Below, one piece after another: positions 26,693 through 38,717 of a DNA stretch of 64,000 bases. Origin of the DNA: Selenomonadaceae bacterium (GTDB taxonomy: Bacteria > Bacillota > Negativicutes > Selenomonadales > Selenomonadaceae); assembly GCA_017475745.1 (NCBI GenBank), contig JAFVEZ010000045.1, forward strand, positions 1 to 64,000, in the 5' to 3' direction. The notes under the pieces were generated by a model. That model worked only from the letters and a program-made list of their open reading frames with translations, was not told where the DNA came from and did not search any database. The number at the start of each line of letters is the position of its first letter. Within the stretch, counting starts at the first letter, position 1. The translations under genes and the position numbers were made by a program.

Positions 26693-27148
26693 ATGGCAGT
26701 TAAAATGGTTACGACTACACCAAGAAGCTCGGCATTTGAACCATTTAATGATACCCATAAACGCATTGATTCAAAAGGACCTTCCTTTGAAAGTGAACTT
26801 CAAGATCAGCAAGATGAAGGAGTTTCACGTGAGCAGATGGAAGAGCTGCTAAAACAGATTGATGAGCAAGCGCTTAAACTCTCCAAGACACCGACTTATG
26901 ATGAGCTAAAAGCCTATCGCACGATGATTAAGAACTTTGTCGGCACTGCGGTCTCACTTATGTACGAGCTGCACTCTCAAGCAGGTTGGGATCGTATGGG
27001 CAGGCAGAGGGCTTATACTACTGTCCGAAAAGTTGACGAGAAACTTGAAGAAATGGCTGAGAAAATCCGTCTCGGTCATGCTGAACAGCTTGATATTATT
27101 GCAAGTCACGACGCAATCCGCGGCATGCTGGTTGACCTCTATATGTAA
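26693..27148 (+). CDS. yaaR: YaaR family protein (DUF327)
   Basis: A 151-residue DUF327 protein. The family is found next to holB in Firmicutes and its function is not settled. The N-terminal 40 residues are polar and low in structure; then comes the helical domain with LSKTPTYDELKAYRTMIKNFVGTAV and the C-terminal MVDLYM-type end (RGMLVDLYM). ATG 26693 was chosen for its CAGGTGG site; an in-frame GTG nine bases earlier was rejected. It ends one base before the holB start. Confidence 0.85.
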   Translation: MAVKMVTTTPRSSAFEPFNDTHKRIDSKGPSFESELQDQQDEGVSREQMEELLKQIDEQALKLSKTPTYDELKAYRTMIKNFVGTAVSLMYELHSQAGWDRMGRQRAYTTVRKVDEKLEEMAEKIRLGHAEQLDIIASHDAIRGMLVDLYM

Positions 27149-27149
27149 G

Positions 27150-28157
27150 ATGACAGAATTTAATTGGTCTGATATCCTTGGCAATGAGGAGAAAATCCGA
27201 CAGATTCGTGAGATGATAAATTCTCAGCAATTTCCTAATGCCGTTATATTCTCTGGACTGGAAGGCATAGGCAAGAAGAAGATTGCAGAGACGGCTGCAA
27301 TATCTCTCCTCTGCGAAAGTGATGATAAACCATGTGGCCATTGCCCTTCTTGTCGTGCTTTTATGACTGCTTCTCACCCTGATTATTACTATATGGAACC
27401 AGGCAGAAGCAAGGCAAATCCGATGATAAAAATAGATCAAGTTCGTGCTCTCCAGCGTGAAGTATCACTAATGCCCGTGATGTCTAACTTGCGAATGGTC
27501 ATTATTGATGATTCTGAGTTAATGAATAGCGCTGCTCAGAACTGTTTGCTGAAAACAATAGAGGAGCCGTCGGGTTTGTCTAAATTTATCTTGATAACTT
27601 CCAATCGAAGTAGGCTTTTAATGACTCTTCGTTCGCGCTGCATGATAATAAATTTCGAGCGGCTGAGTGAAGATAATATAAAACGAGGACTTGAAACTAA
27701 AAATATAGATAATGCGACTGAGATAGCCGTCATTTCAAATGGAAGTTTAGGACAGGCATTTAAGCTTGCCGAAAATGACGGTTTGAAGATTCGCGAAGAT
27801 GTGCTTAACTTTGTGGAGTTACTCTCTAAAATGACAATAGAGGATATTTTTGGGAAAGGTCAGTCAATGTCAACTCAAACTAAAGAGAATTTTAGAGACT
27901 GGATAATCCACTTCCAAAAAATTCTGCGTGATCTTCTCATTGTGAATACGGATATTGATAAAGGCTATTATTATAACCGTGACTTGAGGAATAAACTTTT
28001 AAAACTACGAAGTAGATTTAGTGATTCAGCGGTCTTTGCAATGATGCAGGAAGCTGCAGAAATACAAAGGCGACTCAATTCAAATGCAAATCTCGAACTA
28101 TTGATCGAGAGTTTTTTTATCAAATTACGGCGTAATACTCAAAGTATGAGCAGTTGA
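27150..28157 (+). CDS. holB: DNA polymerase III delta' subunit
   Basis: HolB is a clamp-loader subunit. The 335-residue protein begins FNWSDILGNEEKI and has FSGLEGIGKKKIAE near residue 35, in which the Walker A Lys-Ser/Thr is replaced by KK, a common feature of the non-hydrolysing delta' subunit. The zinc module C-x2-C-x2-C is in CGHCPSC near residue 63 with an earlier LLCES cysteine. LLKTIEEPS near 130 and RSRC near 155 complete the picture. The ATG lies one base after the yaaR stop, so an extended reading upstream through yaaR was rejected. The expected next gene ricT is missing; dciA follows. Confidence 0.93.
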   Translation: MTEFNWSDILGNEEKIRQIREMINSQQFPNAVIFSGLEGIGKKKIAETAAISLLCESDDKPCGHCPSCRAFMTASHPDYYYMEPGRSKANPMIKIDQVRALQREVSLMPVMSNLRMVIIDDSELMNSAAQNCLLKTIEEPSGLSKFILITSNRSRLLMTLRSRCMIINFERLSEDNIKRGLETKNIDNATEIAVISNGSLGQAFKLAENDGLKIREDVLNFVELLSKMTIEDIFGKGQSMSTQTKENFRDWIIHFQKILRDLLIVNTDIDKGYYYNRDLRNKLLKLRSRFSDSAVFAMMQEAAEIQRRLNSNANLELLIESFFIKLRRNTQSMSS

Positions 28158-28304
28158 GATTCATCACGAAGGACGTAAAAAGTAATCAATACTATCTTAG
28201 ATTCGTAAAATCTTGTTATCAAGACAAAACTTATACTGTTGTTAATATTGAAATTTCCTGACTTTAATCATGTTGAGTATGTCAATAAGCTGAGGTGATA
28301 TTAT
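28158..28304. other. holB/dciA gap: proposed right inversion end
   Basis: A 147-base AT-rich gap joining holB to dciA, which normally belong to different operons. AAGTATGAG at 28142-28150, at the very end of holB, is an inverted copy of a sequence at the left end (12421-12429), and TTGA follows at a one-base offset in both. No clear promoter; the dciA gene has GAGGTG before its ATG. Confidence 0.6.
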
Positions 28305-29234
28305 ATGGGTGATTTGGCTCCAATGAGTGAGATTATGAAGAATAGTCTCAAAGCATTGGGCGATGATTTTTATATTAAGTATTTACGGCAATCGTTGATT
28401 ACAAATTGGCAAGATATTGTTGGTAAAACTTATGCTAAAAAAGTTAAACCTCTTCGCATTGAACATAAAAAATTATTTGTATACTCCGGCGACAGTACAT
28501 GGAAATCGACGTTATTTGCTTATAAGTCGAAGATAATTAAGCAGATAAATGATTACTTTGAAACAGATTTAATTGATGACATAATCTTTGGGCGTCCATC
28601 AGAAAGACCCAGAGAAGATATAAATACAACTGTGACACCACCCAAGCAAGTTGATATTGTTAAGGCTGTAAGAAGTGTTGAATTGTCTGAAGAAGAGATT
28701 GAAGAGATAGAAAAATCCTGTGAGTGTATAGAGGATGATATACTAAGAGAAACTTTTTTAAAGGCCTCTATCAGTCGTGCTAAATCTGAAAAGTATAAAA
28801 AGAGACAAGGTTGGCACGAATGTCCTTGTTGCGGCTCACTTTGTCAGCCTGAGGAAAAAATCTGTAGCAGATGTAGGAATATGGAATATGAATTATTTGA
28901 AAAGACCGTAATTAATATCCTAAAGGAAGTTCCTTGGGCAGTTTATTCTGAGATAAGAAATGAGATCAGCAAAGCCATGCCACAAATGATTGAGGAATGT
29001 ACACCAGAGAAAGTTGAAAGCCTTCGTGGTATGCTGGTTCAACAAATAGCTCAAACACTTGACAAGAGGAATCAAAATCGTATAAAATTACTAGTAATGC
29101 TCTTCAAAGGTGTAAAACCTGAAGAGTTGACTGATAATCTGATCGCCAAAACTCTTTACGAATTAAGATATGATTTGCCCGCAGAAGGGCGACTCAATAT
29201 AATTCGGAATAGTGAGTTGGGAAATAGGAATTGA
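28305..29234 (+). CDS. DciA-like DUF721 protein with zinc ribbon and C-terminal extension
   Basis: A 309-residue protein. Residues about 1-95 form the DUF721/DciA domain (SLKALGDDF, NWQDIVGKTYAKKVKPLRI, LFVYSGDSTWKSTL), a helicase-loading or replication-associated module. An acidic linker follows, then a zinc ribbon near residues 174-194 (CPCC...CSRC). The last 110 residues are helical and unfamiliar. DUF721 proteins are usually 100-180 residues, so the ribbon and tail are additions. The neighbour gyrB 17 bases downstream is the normal partner. ATG has GAGGTG upstream. Confidence 0.75.
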   Translation: MGDLAPMSEIMKNSLKALGDDFYIKYLRQSLITNWQDIVGKTYAKKVKPLRIEHKKLFVYSGDSTWKSTLFAYKSKIIKQINDYFETDLIDDIIFGRPSERPREDINTTVTPPKQVDIVKAVRSVELSEEEIEEIEKSCECIEDDILRETFLKASISRAKSEKYKKRQGWHECPCCGSLCQPEEKICSRCRNMEYELFEKTVINILKEVPWAVYSEIRNEISKAMPQMIEECTPEKVESLRGMLVQQIAQTLDKRNQNRIKLLVMLFKGVKPEELTDNLIAKTLYELRYDLPAEGRLNIIRNSELGNRN

Positions 29235-29239
29235 TATAA

Positions 29240-31345
<2,106 letters not shown>

Positions 31346-31366
31346 TGATTATAAACAATAATCTTC

Positions 31367-31396
31367 AAATTTTTTTCAAAAAACCAAAAAATTTTT
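31367..31396 (+). terminator. Weak A/T-only hairpin after gyrB
   Basis: AAATTTTTT (31367-31375) pairs with AAAAAATTT (31386-31394), followed by TT. All pairs are A-T, so termination strength is doubtful; it is the only candidate between gyrB and the tRNA promoter. Confidence 0.3.
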
Positions 31397-31405
31397 AAAA
31401 GGCTA

Positions 31406-31434
31406 TTGACGTAATTAAAATAATACTGTATAAT
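31406..31434 (+). promoter_or_regulatory. Promoter of tRNA-Ala
   Basis: TTGACG, a 17-base spacer and TATAAT end ten bases before the tRNA-Ala gene. Confidence 0.85.
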
Positions 31435-31444
31435 ATTTTGCGTT

Positions 31445-31520
31445 GGGGACGTAGCTCAGCTGGGAGAGCATCAGGTTCGCAATCTGGGGGTCGAGGGTTC
31501 AATCCCCTTCGTCTCCACCA
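31445..31520 (+). tRNA. tRNA-Ala (anticodon CGC)
   Basis: A 76-base cloverleaf with seven-base acceptor stem, D arm, anticodon stem and loop TTCGCAA, T arm with GGTTCAATCC, and an encoded CCA end. The G3-U70 wobble pair, the alanine identity mark, is present. It reads GCG codons. Confidence 0.97.
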
Positions 31521-31566
31521 ACAACACATATTAATTGCATGCAGCGTATGCAAATGAATAAATTTT

Positions 31567-31595
31567 AGAATCGAGTTAGTGTCGATTCTTTTTTT
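31567..31595 (+). terminator. Terminator after tRNA-Ala
   Basis: AGAATCGA pairs with TCGATTCT across a seven-base loop and is followed by a run of T. Confidence 0.88.
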
Positions 31596-31651
31596 GTCTA
31601 ATAAATAAATCAAATTCCGATAGTTTTCTTAAAAAAATTTTCATTTTCCTC

Positions 31652-31680
31652 TTGATTTTTTTGTAATATTGTGCTATACT
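31652..31680 (+). promoter_or_regulatory. Promoter of tRNA-Glu
   Basis: TTGATT, a 17-base spacer and TATACT lie about 23 bases before the tRNA-Glu gene. Confidence 0.75.
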
Positions 31681-31703
31681 TACTCTCGTTGGTAACAACA
31701 GTT

Positions 31704-31778
31704 GGCGCCATCGTCAAGTGGTTAAGACACCGCCCTTTCACGGCGGGTTCGTGGGTTCAAATCCCGCTGGCGTCACCA
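31704..31778 (+). tRNA. tRNA-Glu (anticodon TTC)
   Basis: A 75-base cloverleaf with anticodon loop CTTTCAC between CCGCC and GGCGG, T loop GGTTCAAATCC and an encoded CCA. It has its own promoter and terminator, separate from tRNA-Ala. Confidence 0.96.
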
Positions 31779-31812
31779 CATTGATAATAATGGTAGTTAA
31801 TATATATATTTT

Positions 31813-31849
31813 AACCTTGAAAGAGTTTTAAACTTGATCGAGGTTTTTT
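31813..31849 (+). terminator. Terminator after tRNA-Glu
   Basis: AACCTTGA pairs with TCGAGGTT (one G-T pair) and is followed by six T. Confidence 0.75.
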
Positions 31850-31871
31850 ATTTACCATAAATATTTTGACA

Positions 31872-31905
31872 AATAAAAGAGCCGCTCATATCACATGCGC
31901 GGCTT
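31872..31905 (-). terminator. Terminator of the glyA-gmhB-leuS run
   Basis: On the - strand AAGCCGC pairs with GCGGCTC across a 13-base loop and is followed by TTTTATTT. It lies 25 bases after the leuS stop. Confidence 0.8.
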
Positions 31906-31929
31906 AGTTTTATCTTTCGATCTTATCTA

Positions 31930-34431
31930 TCATTTCGCCACTATATTAACTAGCTTATTAGGAACAGCAATGACTTTAACGATCTTCTTGCCTTCAGTGA
32001 GTTCCTTGGCACGTGGTAACTCAAGAGCTGCCTTCTCTATTGCCGATTTGTCGAGATTTGCTGGAACTTTAACACGATCGCGAACTTTACCGTTGATCTG
32101 TAAGACAATCTCAACTTCCTCTTCAACTATTGCTGTCGAATCGAACTCTACCCAGCTTTGCTTATATACACTGCCTTCAAAGAGATGAGACCAAAGTTCC
32201 TCAGCAATATGTGGAACGAACGGCGCCAACATCTTGAGGAGAGCTTGTCCCGTTTCAAGTGCAAGATTTGGATTGATTGGCTTACTCTGAAAGACGTGCA
32301 TAGCGTTGACAAGTTCCATCAATGTACTGATTGCAGTATTAAAGGCGAAACGATCTCTGAGGTCCTCAGTAACCTTCTTGATCGTCTTATGCAGTATTCG
32401 ACGTAACTCGACTTCGTCAGCGTTAAGGCTATTGACATCATAGCTAATGCTACCCTTCTTGATCGCTTCACTGAAGATGTCAATAATACGCCAGACGCGA
32501 TTGAGGAATCTGAAGGACCCTTGAACACCTTCGTCAGACCAGTCGAGATCTCTATCAACAGGCGAAGCAAAGAGGATAAACAGTCTTGCCGTATCTGCGC
32601 CGTATTTCTCGATAATCTCTTCGGGTGAGACGACATTGCCAAGCGATTTACTCATCTTCGCCTTAACATAATGGCCGTCTTTGTCAGTGTAGCCCTTAAT
32701 AACCATGCCTTGGGTCATAAGATTGGTGAACGGCTCGTCGAAGTCCAACATCTTGGCATCGCGGAGAACTTTGGTAAAGAAACGAGAGTAGAGCAAATGA
32801 AGGATTGCATGCTCAATACCGCCAATGTACTGATCGACAGGGTTCCAATAGTTCACCTTGTCTCGATCGAAGGGCAATTTGTCATTGTGAGGGTCAGCAT
32901 AGCGGAAGTAATACCAGCTTGAGCAGATGAAGGTATCCATTGTGTCTGTCTCACGATGAGCATGTCCGCCACACTTAGGACACTTGCACTCATTGAAGGA
33001 TTTACTCGTCGACAATGGACTCAATGCACCCTGCTTAAACTCAACATCTTCCGGTAGCAATACAGGCAAGTCCTCTTCTGGTACAAGCTGTTCACCGCAT
33101 TTGTCGCAATATATGACAGGAATCGGCGCGCCCCAATAACGCTGACGAGAAATCAACCAATCGCGCAAGCGATAGTTGACTTTGCGCTTGCCGAAGCCTT
33201 GAGCTTCCGCTTCTTCAATGATCGCCTTCATGGCCTTGTGCATTTCCATGCCGGTGAACTTGCCAGAATTGACAAGCTCGCCGTCCTTTTCAACGTAAGC
33301 CGCCGTCATCTCCTCAAGTTTGAGTTGCTGACCTTCGGGCTGAAGTGTCAAGATAATATCAATACCGTACTTGGTGGCAAACATCCAGTCGCGCTGATCG
33401 CCGGAAGGCACGCCCATAATCGCGCCGGTGCCATAGTCAGCAAGAACGTAGTTTGTGACCCAAATCTGAGCCTTGTTGCCGTTGAACGGATTGATACAGT
33501 AGATGCCAGTAAATATGCCTTCCTTCTCAGATTCACTCGACGTGCGTTCAATCTCAGACTGACTATGTACTCTCTCGCAGAAGGCTTTTATCTCAGCCGC
33601 CTTGGGACTGACTTTGCAAATCTTCTCAACGAGTGGGTGCTCTGGAGCAAGTGCCATGAAGGTGATACCGAAAGCCGTATCCGGACGGGTAGTATAGACT
33701 GCAAGCTTCTCACCAAGCTCAGGCACATCAAGCTCAAACTCAAGGCCTTCAGAACGGCCGATCCAATTCTCCTGCATAGTTTTAACGCGATTTGGCCAGC
33801 CGGGTAACTTCTCAAGATCAGCGAGTAACTCATCAGCATAGTCAGTAATCTTAAAGAACCACTGCGCCAAGTTCTTCTTCTGAACGTCGGAATCACAGCG
33901 CCAACACTTACCCTCAATGACCTGCTCATTTGCTAGGACCGTGCCGCATTTGTCACACCAGTTGACCGAGGCTTCCTTTTTGTAGGCAAGACCGCGCTTG
34001 TAGAACAACTCAAATAGCCACTGAGTCCAGCGGTAATAGTCCGCTCTGCAAGTTTCGACCTCACGATCCCAATCATAGGCAAGACCCATTGACTTGAGTT
34101 GACGGATCATGTTCTTGATGTTGCTAAAGGTCCAATCAGAAGGCTTGACGCCATGACTGATTGCCGCATTCTCCGCAGGCATACCGAAGGCATCAAAACC
34201 CATCGGGTGGAGTACGTTATAACCCGCCATTGTTTTATATCTGGCAACCACATCACCGATTGAGTAGTTGCGGACGTGTCCCATGTGCAAGTTGCCGCTT
34301 GGATATGGAAACATCTCCAAGGCATAATACTTTGGCTTGGAATTGTCAATATCGACCTTGTAGGCGTTGTCAGCTTCCCACTTGTCCTGCCACTTCTTCT
34401 CTATCTCCTGCGGCGAATATTTATCTATCAA
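31930..34431 (-). CDS. leuS: Leucyl-tRNA synthetase
   Basis: An 833-residue class I synthetase that charges tRNA-Leu. Visible parts: [16 protein letters not shown] (HIGH-type motif) near 38, a zinc module [10 protein letters not shown]...CWRC near 155-180, the editing domain with TTRPDTAFG and [16 protein letters not shown], a second Cys-rich insertion near 430-480, and [10 protein letters not shown] (KMSKS) near residue 587, followed by the anticodon-binding domain. The TTG start has AGGAGG eight bases upstream. It follows gmhB by 18 bases. Confidence 0.98.
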   Translation of the reverse strand: MIDKYSPQEIEKKWQDKWEADNAYKVDIDNSKPKYYALEMFPYPSGNLHMGHVRNYSIGDVVARYKTMAGYNVLHPMGFDAFGMPAENAAISHGVKPSDWTFSNIKNMIRQLKSMGLAYDWDREVETCRADYYRWTQWLFELFYKRGLAYKKEASVNWCDKCGTVLANEQVIEGKCWRCDSDVQKKNLAQWFFKITDYADELLADLEKLPGWPNRVKTMQENWIGRSEGLEFELDVPELGEKLAVYTTRPDTAFGITFMALAPEHPLVEKICKVSPKAAEIKAFCERVHSQSEIERTSSESEKEGIFTGIYCINPFNGNKAQIWVTNYVLADYGTGAIMGVPSGDQRDWMFATKYGIDIILTLQPEGQQLKLEEMTAAYVEKDGELVNSGKFTGMEMHKAMKAIIEEAEAQGFGKRKVNYRLRDWLISRQRYWGAPIPVIYCDKCGEQLVPEEDLPVLLPEDVEFKQGALSPLSTSKSFNECKCPKCGGHAHRETDTMDTFICSSWYYFRYADPHNDKLPFDRDKVNYWNPVDQYIGGIEHAILHLLYSRFFTKVLRDAKMLDFDEPFTNLMTQGMVIKGYTDKDGHYVKAKMSKSLGNVVSPEEIIEKYGADTARLFILFASPVDRDLDWSDEGVQGSFRFLNRVWRIIDIFSEAIKKGSISYDVNSLNADEVELRRILHKTIKKVTEDLRDRFAFNTAISTLMELVNAMHVFQSKPINPNLALETGQALLKMLAPFVPHIAEELWSHLFEGSVYKQSWVEFDSTAIVEEEVEIVLQINGKVRDRVKVPANLDKSAIEKAALELPRAKELTEGKKIVKVIAVPNKLVNIVAK

Positions 34432-34449
34432 ATCTATTTCCTCCTAATA

Positions 34450-34953
34450 CTATAGTTGATTTAACGCTCTTTTGAGCACGCTCAACAAGTTATCTTCATT
34501 GAACAGAACACCGCGAACACCTGCATTTATAGCACATTCAACATCTCGCGTCTTGTCTCCGATCATCAGTGATTTACTTTTGTCAATATCATACTTCTTG
34601 CAAGCTGTTTCAACCAAACCAGGCTTGGGCTTGCGACATTCACAGTCAATACTGTACTCAGCGACAACACCTTCAGTGTGATGAGGACAGTAGAAGAAGT
34701 CGTCGATATGAGCGCCATGGGATTTAAGCTCCTCATTCATATTTTGATGTAATTCTATGATGTCGGCTTCTGTATAGTAACCGCGCGCAACGCCGCTTTG
34801 ATTTGTTACGACGATTGCTAAATAGTCATTGTCATTACAGAATTTGACAGCTTCGATAGCGCCTTCAATCCATTTGAACTTCTCAAACTCATGGAGATAA
34901 CCAACTTCGACGTTGAGTGTACCGTCACGGTCGAAGAATATCGCCTTATTCAT
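34450..34953 (-). CDS. gmhB: D-glycero-beta-D-manno-heptose 1,7-bisphosphate 7-phosphatase
   Basis: A 167-residue HAD phosphatase. Marks are FFDRDGTLN at residue 6 (nucleophile Asp), [11 protein letters not shown] near 50 (motif II Thr), the zinc loop CPHH near 89 with CECRKPKPG near 104, and [12 protein letters not shown] near 132. GmhB prepares the heptose for ADP-heptose in lipopolysaccharide cores; ADP-heptose precursors also feed S-layer glycans. It overlaps glyA by eight bases and precedes leuS, so this envelope gene is tied to housekeeping genes. A related histidinol phosphatase role is less likely given the zinc loop and context. Confidence 0.88.
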   Translation of the reverse strand: MNKAIFFDRDGTLNVEVGYLHEFEKFKWIEGAIEAVKFCNDNDYLAIVVTNQSGVARGYYTEADIIELHQNMNEELKSHGAHIDDFFYCPHHTEGVVAEYSIDCECRKPKPGLVETACKKYDIDKSKSLMIGDKTRDVECAINAGVRGVLFNEDNLLSVLKRALNQL

Positions 34954-36193
34954 AGAGCGGATACTTCTTGCAGAGAGCAGCTACTCTATCTCTAGCTTCA
35001 GTCTTCTTAGATTCGTCAGCCGGATTATTAAGCACCAAGGCGATTATATCTGCAACTTCAGCAAAGTCGTCCTCTTTAAAACCTCTTGTTGTCAGAGCAG
35101 GTGAACCCAATCTCAAGCCACTGGTGACAAACGGACTTCTCGGCTCAAATGGAATTGTATTACGGTTAGCAGTGATGTTGACCTCATCAAGAAGATTCTG
35201 CGCTTCTTTACCTGTGAGGTTCTTACTTGTCAAGTCGACGAGCATGAGGTGATTGTCAGTGCCACCGGAGACGATTCTGAAACCGTCTGCAGCCAACTTC
35301 TCTGCAAGGACTTTAGCATTTTTGATGACTTGTTGTGCATAGTCTTTGAACGAAGGTTGAAGAGCTTCGCCTAATGCAACAGCTTTTGCTGCAATTACGT
35401 GCATTAAAGGTCCACCTTGGATTCCAGGGAACACAGCCTTATTGAATTGCTTACCGAACTCAGCATCATTGCAGAGAATCATACCGCCGCGCGGTCCTCT
35501 CAGAGTCTTGTGCGTGGTAGTGGTCACGACATCAGCGTATGGTAATGGACTTGGGTGCAGACCTGCTGCAACTAGTCCCGCAATGTGGGCAATGTCAACC
35601 ATTAAGTAGGCGTTGACGGACTTGGCAATGCCGCTGAGACGCTCAAAATCAAGGATTCTTGCATAGGCGGAAGCGCCTGCAACTATCATCTTCGGTTTGG
35701 TCTCTTTGGCTTGTTTCTCAAGTTCGTCGTAGTCAATCATCTCGGTCTCTTTGCTGACACCGTAAGGTACAATCTTGAAGTATTTGCCACTCATGTTGAC
35801 AGGTGAGCCATGAGTAAGATGTCCGCCGTCGTTGAGGTTCATGCCCATTACAACGTCGCCCGGTTGCAAAAGTGCAAAGAAGACTGCCATATTGGCATGG
35901 GCACCGCTGTGAGGTTGAACATTGGCATAAGCACAGTTGAAAAGCTTCTTGGCACGATCTATCGCAAGCTGCTCAACGACATCGACAAACTCACAACCGC
36001 CGTAGTAGCGCTTGCCAGGGTAGCCTTCAGCGTATTTATTTGTCAAAACCGATCCTTGAGCTTCCATTACAGCTTTACTGACAATGTTCTCTGAGGCAAT
36101 CAATTCCAACTTGCTACGCTGACGATTCAGTTCGCTGTCAACTGCGCTGAATACTTCACTGTCAACATTTTTTAAATTATCCATCAAACTCAA
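34946..36193 (-). CDS. glyA: Serine hydroxymethyltransferase
   Basis: GlyA interconverts serine and glycine, feeding one-carbon units to folate (and so to AICAR formylation). The 415-residue PLP enzyme has LIASENIVS near 30, [15 protein letters not shown] near 50, [17 protein letters not shown] near 190, [14 protein letters not shown] near 220 (PLP Lys) and VFPGIQGGP near 250. The TTG at 36193 was chosen because GGGAGAG lies about six bases before; ATG 36184 and ATG 36208 are alternatives. It has its own promoter and begins the run glyA-gmhB-leuS. Confidence 0.97.
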   Translation of the reverse strand: MSLMDNLKNVDSEVFSAVDSELNRQRSKLELIASENIVSKAVMEAQGSVLTNKYAEGYPGKRYYGGCEFVDVVEQLAIDRAKKLFNCAYANVQPHSGAHANMAVFFALLQPGDVVMGMNLNDGGHLTHGSPVNMSGKYFKIVPYGVSKETEMIDYDELEKQAKETKPKMIVAGASAYARILDFERLSGIAKSVNAYLMVDIAHIAGLVAAGLHPSPLPYADVVTTTTHKTLRGPRGGMILCNDAEFGKQFNKAVFPGIQGGPLMHVIAAKAVALGEALQPSFKDYAQQVIKNAKVLAEKLAADGFRIVSGGTDNHLMLVDLTSKNLTGKEAQNLLDEVNITANRNTIPFEPRSPFVTSGLRLGSPALTTRGFKEDDFAEVADIIALVLNNPADESKKTEARDRVAALCKKYPLYE

Positions 36194-36231
36194 TTTACTC
36201 TCTCCCATCAGAATATTTATCAATTCGACTT

Positions 36232-36260
36232 AGTATATCATTAAACTATCAGCTCTGCAA
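36232..36260 (-). promoter_or_regulatory. Promoter of glyA
   Basis: On the - strand TTGCAG (36255-36260), a 17-base spacer and TATACT (36232-36237) lie about 40 bases before the glyA start. Confidence 0.7.
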
Positions 36261-36317
36261 GAGTCTAATATAAGTATACTCGACCTACAGACTTGATAGA
36301 GATTGCTGAATTAATAT

Positions 36318-38717
36318 TTAGCGAACATCTTCACCAAATTTAGCTTTGAGGGCGGATTTGTGATTATACATTGCGACATCAGCTCTCTTCGCTACAGCGG
36401 CAAACTCCATGCCGGGTTCGTAGATACCGAGACCACGGGCCACAGATACCGTAAGGGTATCTCCTCCTGCTTCAAAGCGCTCTTCGGCCACTTTCTCATC
36501 AAAGAGTCTGAGAAGTTTGTCTCTATTCTCGTAGTCTTGCCGCTCCAATATCGCAGCAAATTCATCACCGCCAATGCGATAGACAGGACTGTGATCAAAG
36601 ACCTTGCAAATAACCTTTGAGGCGTGGCGGAGAAGTTCGTTGCCTGCTCCATGACCATATTGATCGTTGACTTTCTTGATGAAGTTTGCATCAAATATAA
36701 CTACACCGTAGTTTAAGTCAGGACTAGCTTTCATCTGAGCGTCCAGCTCTGCGCCCTTGCTTATGTATGCTGCGGCGTTCCGAAGGCCTGTCAGCTTGTC
36801 ACGATAGACGTATACCTCCAATCTCGCCGCCATTTCACGGATACTCCGTACTAAAAGTCCCAACTCATTACCAGATTCATAGGAGATTTTGACATTGAGG
36901 TCGCCGGATGCTATGCGTTTTGCTGCTTCCGTCATGCCTGCCAGCGGTTTTATAGCTCTTGAGGCAAGGACAATACTGCCTAGTGAGACCAGCATTGCGA
37001 CAATGAGGATCGAAGCGACTAGGTGCATTAAGATTCGATTGCGTTCTTCATGCACCCTGCTTAAAGGTGTTGCAATTCCAAGCCACATACCATTCGCTAA
37101 ATAAAGTTCTATCTCTCTAAATTCCGGATTTGGGTGAAACAGAGAACCTTGGAAACGATCCTTGTGATAGAGTACAATATTATTGCGGTTCATTAGGTAG
37201 ACATAGCCATAATCATAAATCGACATGCGTCTTAACTCTTGAATAATGAAGTTAAAGTCAATATCCATACCTATTACGCCTATGAACTTTCCTTCAATAA
37301 AGATAGGAGCTACATATGAGATGACATATGAATTTGAGCTAGGGGCTATGTAGGGTTCGATCCAGGTAGCACATCTGCTCTTGAGGGGTATATAGTACCA
37401 GCCGACGTTATTTATATCATTTGGAGAATAACGTGAAAGGTCTATAGGTTTTCGTTTCACGAAGGGTGAGAGGGCACCTTCCCAACGAGCATCCTCACGT
37501 TCCATAGAGAATCCGCCCTCTGTTCCTGCAATCTCAGGTGCCAGCCGCAGATAATAGGCAAGACAGCCGTCAGTATCCATAGCAATGGCACTAAAGTCCT
37601 TTTCCATATCAGTAAGATATTTTCCTCGATAGGCGGAATCTTTTGTCAGACGATCATAGCTCTCAATGGCGTTTATCGCTTGGCGTTCCATGCCATTTAC
37701 CGCCTGTCTGACACAAAAGAACGTTCTATCCAAGCGTTCACGACAAATGACACTCATTGCGTGCAGTCCATCATCAGCACGAGCTTTGACGAGATTGCCC
37801 ATTGCTAAAGAACTGCCCCAGCCCAGTACTGTTGCTGTCAGAAAGACCGTTTGTGAGACTAGAAAAACTACTTCCATCATAATAGAACGGCGATAGCGTA
37901 ACAACAAATAGAGCATAAGGACAAGGTATATGTCCATCATCGCCAGACATTCCACAATAAAATGTATCCATATATTTAAATGTTCCATTCCATAGATTTG
38001 GAAGATGTCAAGATAAGCAGCCGCTATGGGAAAGAGAAAGTAAAACACCAATGCCACAAGCCAGGCTTTATTGCTCTCGCCCATAAATTGATCGTCGTCT
38101 TCAGAAGAGACCTCATTAGGCAATTCAGATGGGTGATAGAATTTGTAACTTTTACTGACAAGTAGAAAGAACCAGGCAAGGTCAAAAAAGACCGCTACGA
38201 AGAAGTCATTCATGAAGCAAGTGAGCATGTATATTAATGTCGTTGACTTCTTGCTAAAACCAAATAAACCCGTCACGGCTTCAAGGTCCGTTGTTGAAGC
38301 TGTTAAGGTGCGGAATATTGAAGTTACAACAAAGGTAACCAACATAATCAAGAGGAACTTTTTGAGCGTATTTGCTGTAAGTGAGAAAGCGCTAGTTTTA
38401 TGCTCAACTTGCCACCTGTGCCATAGGAAATAAGGCAGATATCCCGCTAAAAATACCCAAAGTCCACGTCCAACATGTTGAATGTAACTACCGATATCAG
38501 CTCCTGAAAATATTTCATGGAGTTCAGGCACAGCGAACAGTCCGCCAAAGTACACACCTACTGCTGCCAGAGGTCCCCACATAAGTCCCAAGATAGGCGG
38601 TATAAATGTAGCAACACTGACAACTTTAGGAGGAATCACGAACACAAAATTTGCATATGTTGCAACAACCCAATATAAAAGCGCTGACAAGCAAAATTTT
38701 AATACTTTCTGCTTCAC
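36318..38717 (-). CDS. Membrane diguanylate cyclase with periplasmic Cache-like sensor
   Basis: A 799-residue protein that should make cyclic di-GMP. The first 310 residues contain about seven to eight membrane segments; the family of this part was not recognised. A long extracytoplasmic region of about residues 315-550 ends in a Cache-type strand pattern (APIFIEGKFIGVIGMDIDF, YGYVYLMNRNNIVLYH). A membrane segment and HAMP linker (IKPLAGMTEAAKRIASGDLNVKI is its start) precede the GGDEF domain with FDANFIKKVNDQYGHG and RIGGDEFAAIL. A standard RxxD inhibitory site before GGDEF is not evident. The GTG start overlaps the DctP gene by four bases, implying joint function. Confidence 0.88.
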   Translation of the reverse strand: MKQKVLKFCLSALLYWVVATYANFVFVIPPKVVSVATFIPPILGLMWGPLAAVGVYFGGLFAVPELHEIFSGADIGSYIQHVGRGLWVFLAGYLPYFLWHRWQVEHKTSAFSLTANTLKKFLLIMLVTFVVTSIFRTLTASTTDLEAVTGLFGFSKKSTTLIYMLTCFMNDFFVAVFFDLAWFFLLVSKSYKFYHPSELPNEVSSEDDDQFMGESNKAWLVALVFYFLFPIAAAYLDIFQIYGMEHLNIWIHFIVECLAMMDIYLVLMLYLLLRYRRSIMMEVVFLVSQTVFLTATVLGWGSSLAMGNLVKARADDGLHAMSVICRERLDRTFFCVRQAVNGMERQAINAIESYDRLTKDSAYRGKYLTDMEKDFSAIAMDTDGCLAYYLRLAPEIAGTEGGFSMEREDARWEGALSPFVKRKPIDLSRYSPNDINNVGWYYIPLKSRCATWIEPYIAPSSNSYVISYVAPIFIEGKFIGVIGMDIDFNFIIQELRRMSIYDYGYVYLMNRNNIVLYHKDRFQGSLFHPNPEFREIELYLANGMWLGIATPLSRVHEERNRILMHLVASILIVAMLVSLGSIVLASRAIKPLAGMTEAAKRIASGDLNVKISYESGNELGLLVRSIREMAARLEVYVYRDKLTGLRNAAAYISKGAELDAQMKASPDLNYGVVIFDANFIKKVNDQYGHGAGNELLRHASKVICKVFDHSPVYRIGGDEFAAILERQDYENRDKLLRLFDEKVAEERFEAGGDTLTVSVARGLGIYEPGMEFAAVAKRADVAMYNHKSALKAKFGEDVR

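Noticed and set aside
26937-27149. Longer holB reading beginning inside yaaR
   Set aside because: The first 71 codons overlap yaaR in another frame and have no family likeness; ATG 27150 gives the normal HolB start.
31395-31613. Open frame on the - strand over tRNA-Ala
   Set aside because: It is the well-known spurious reading of the complement of a tRNA gene.
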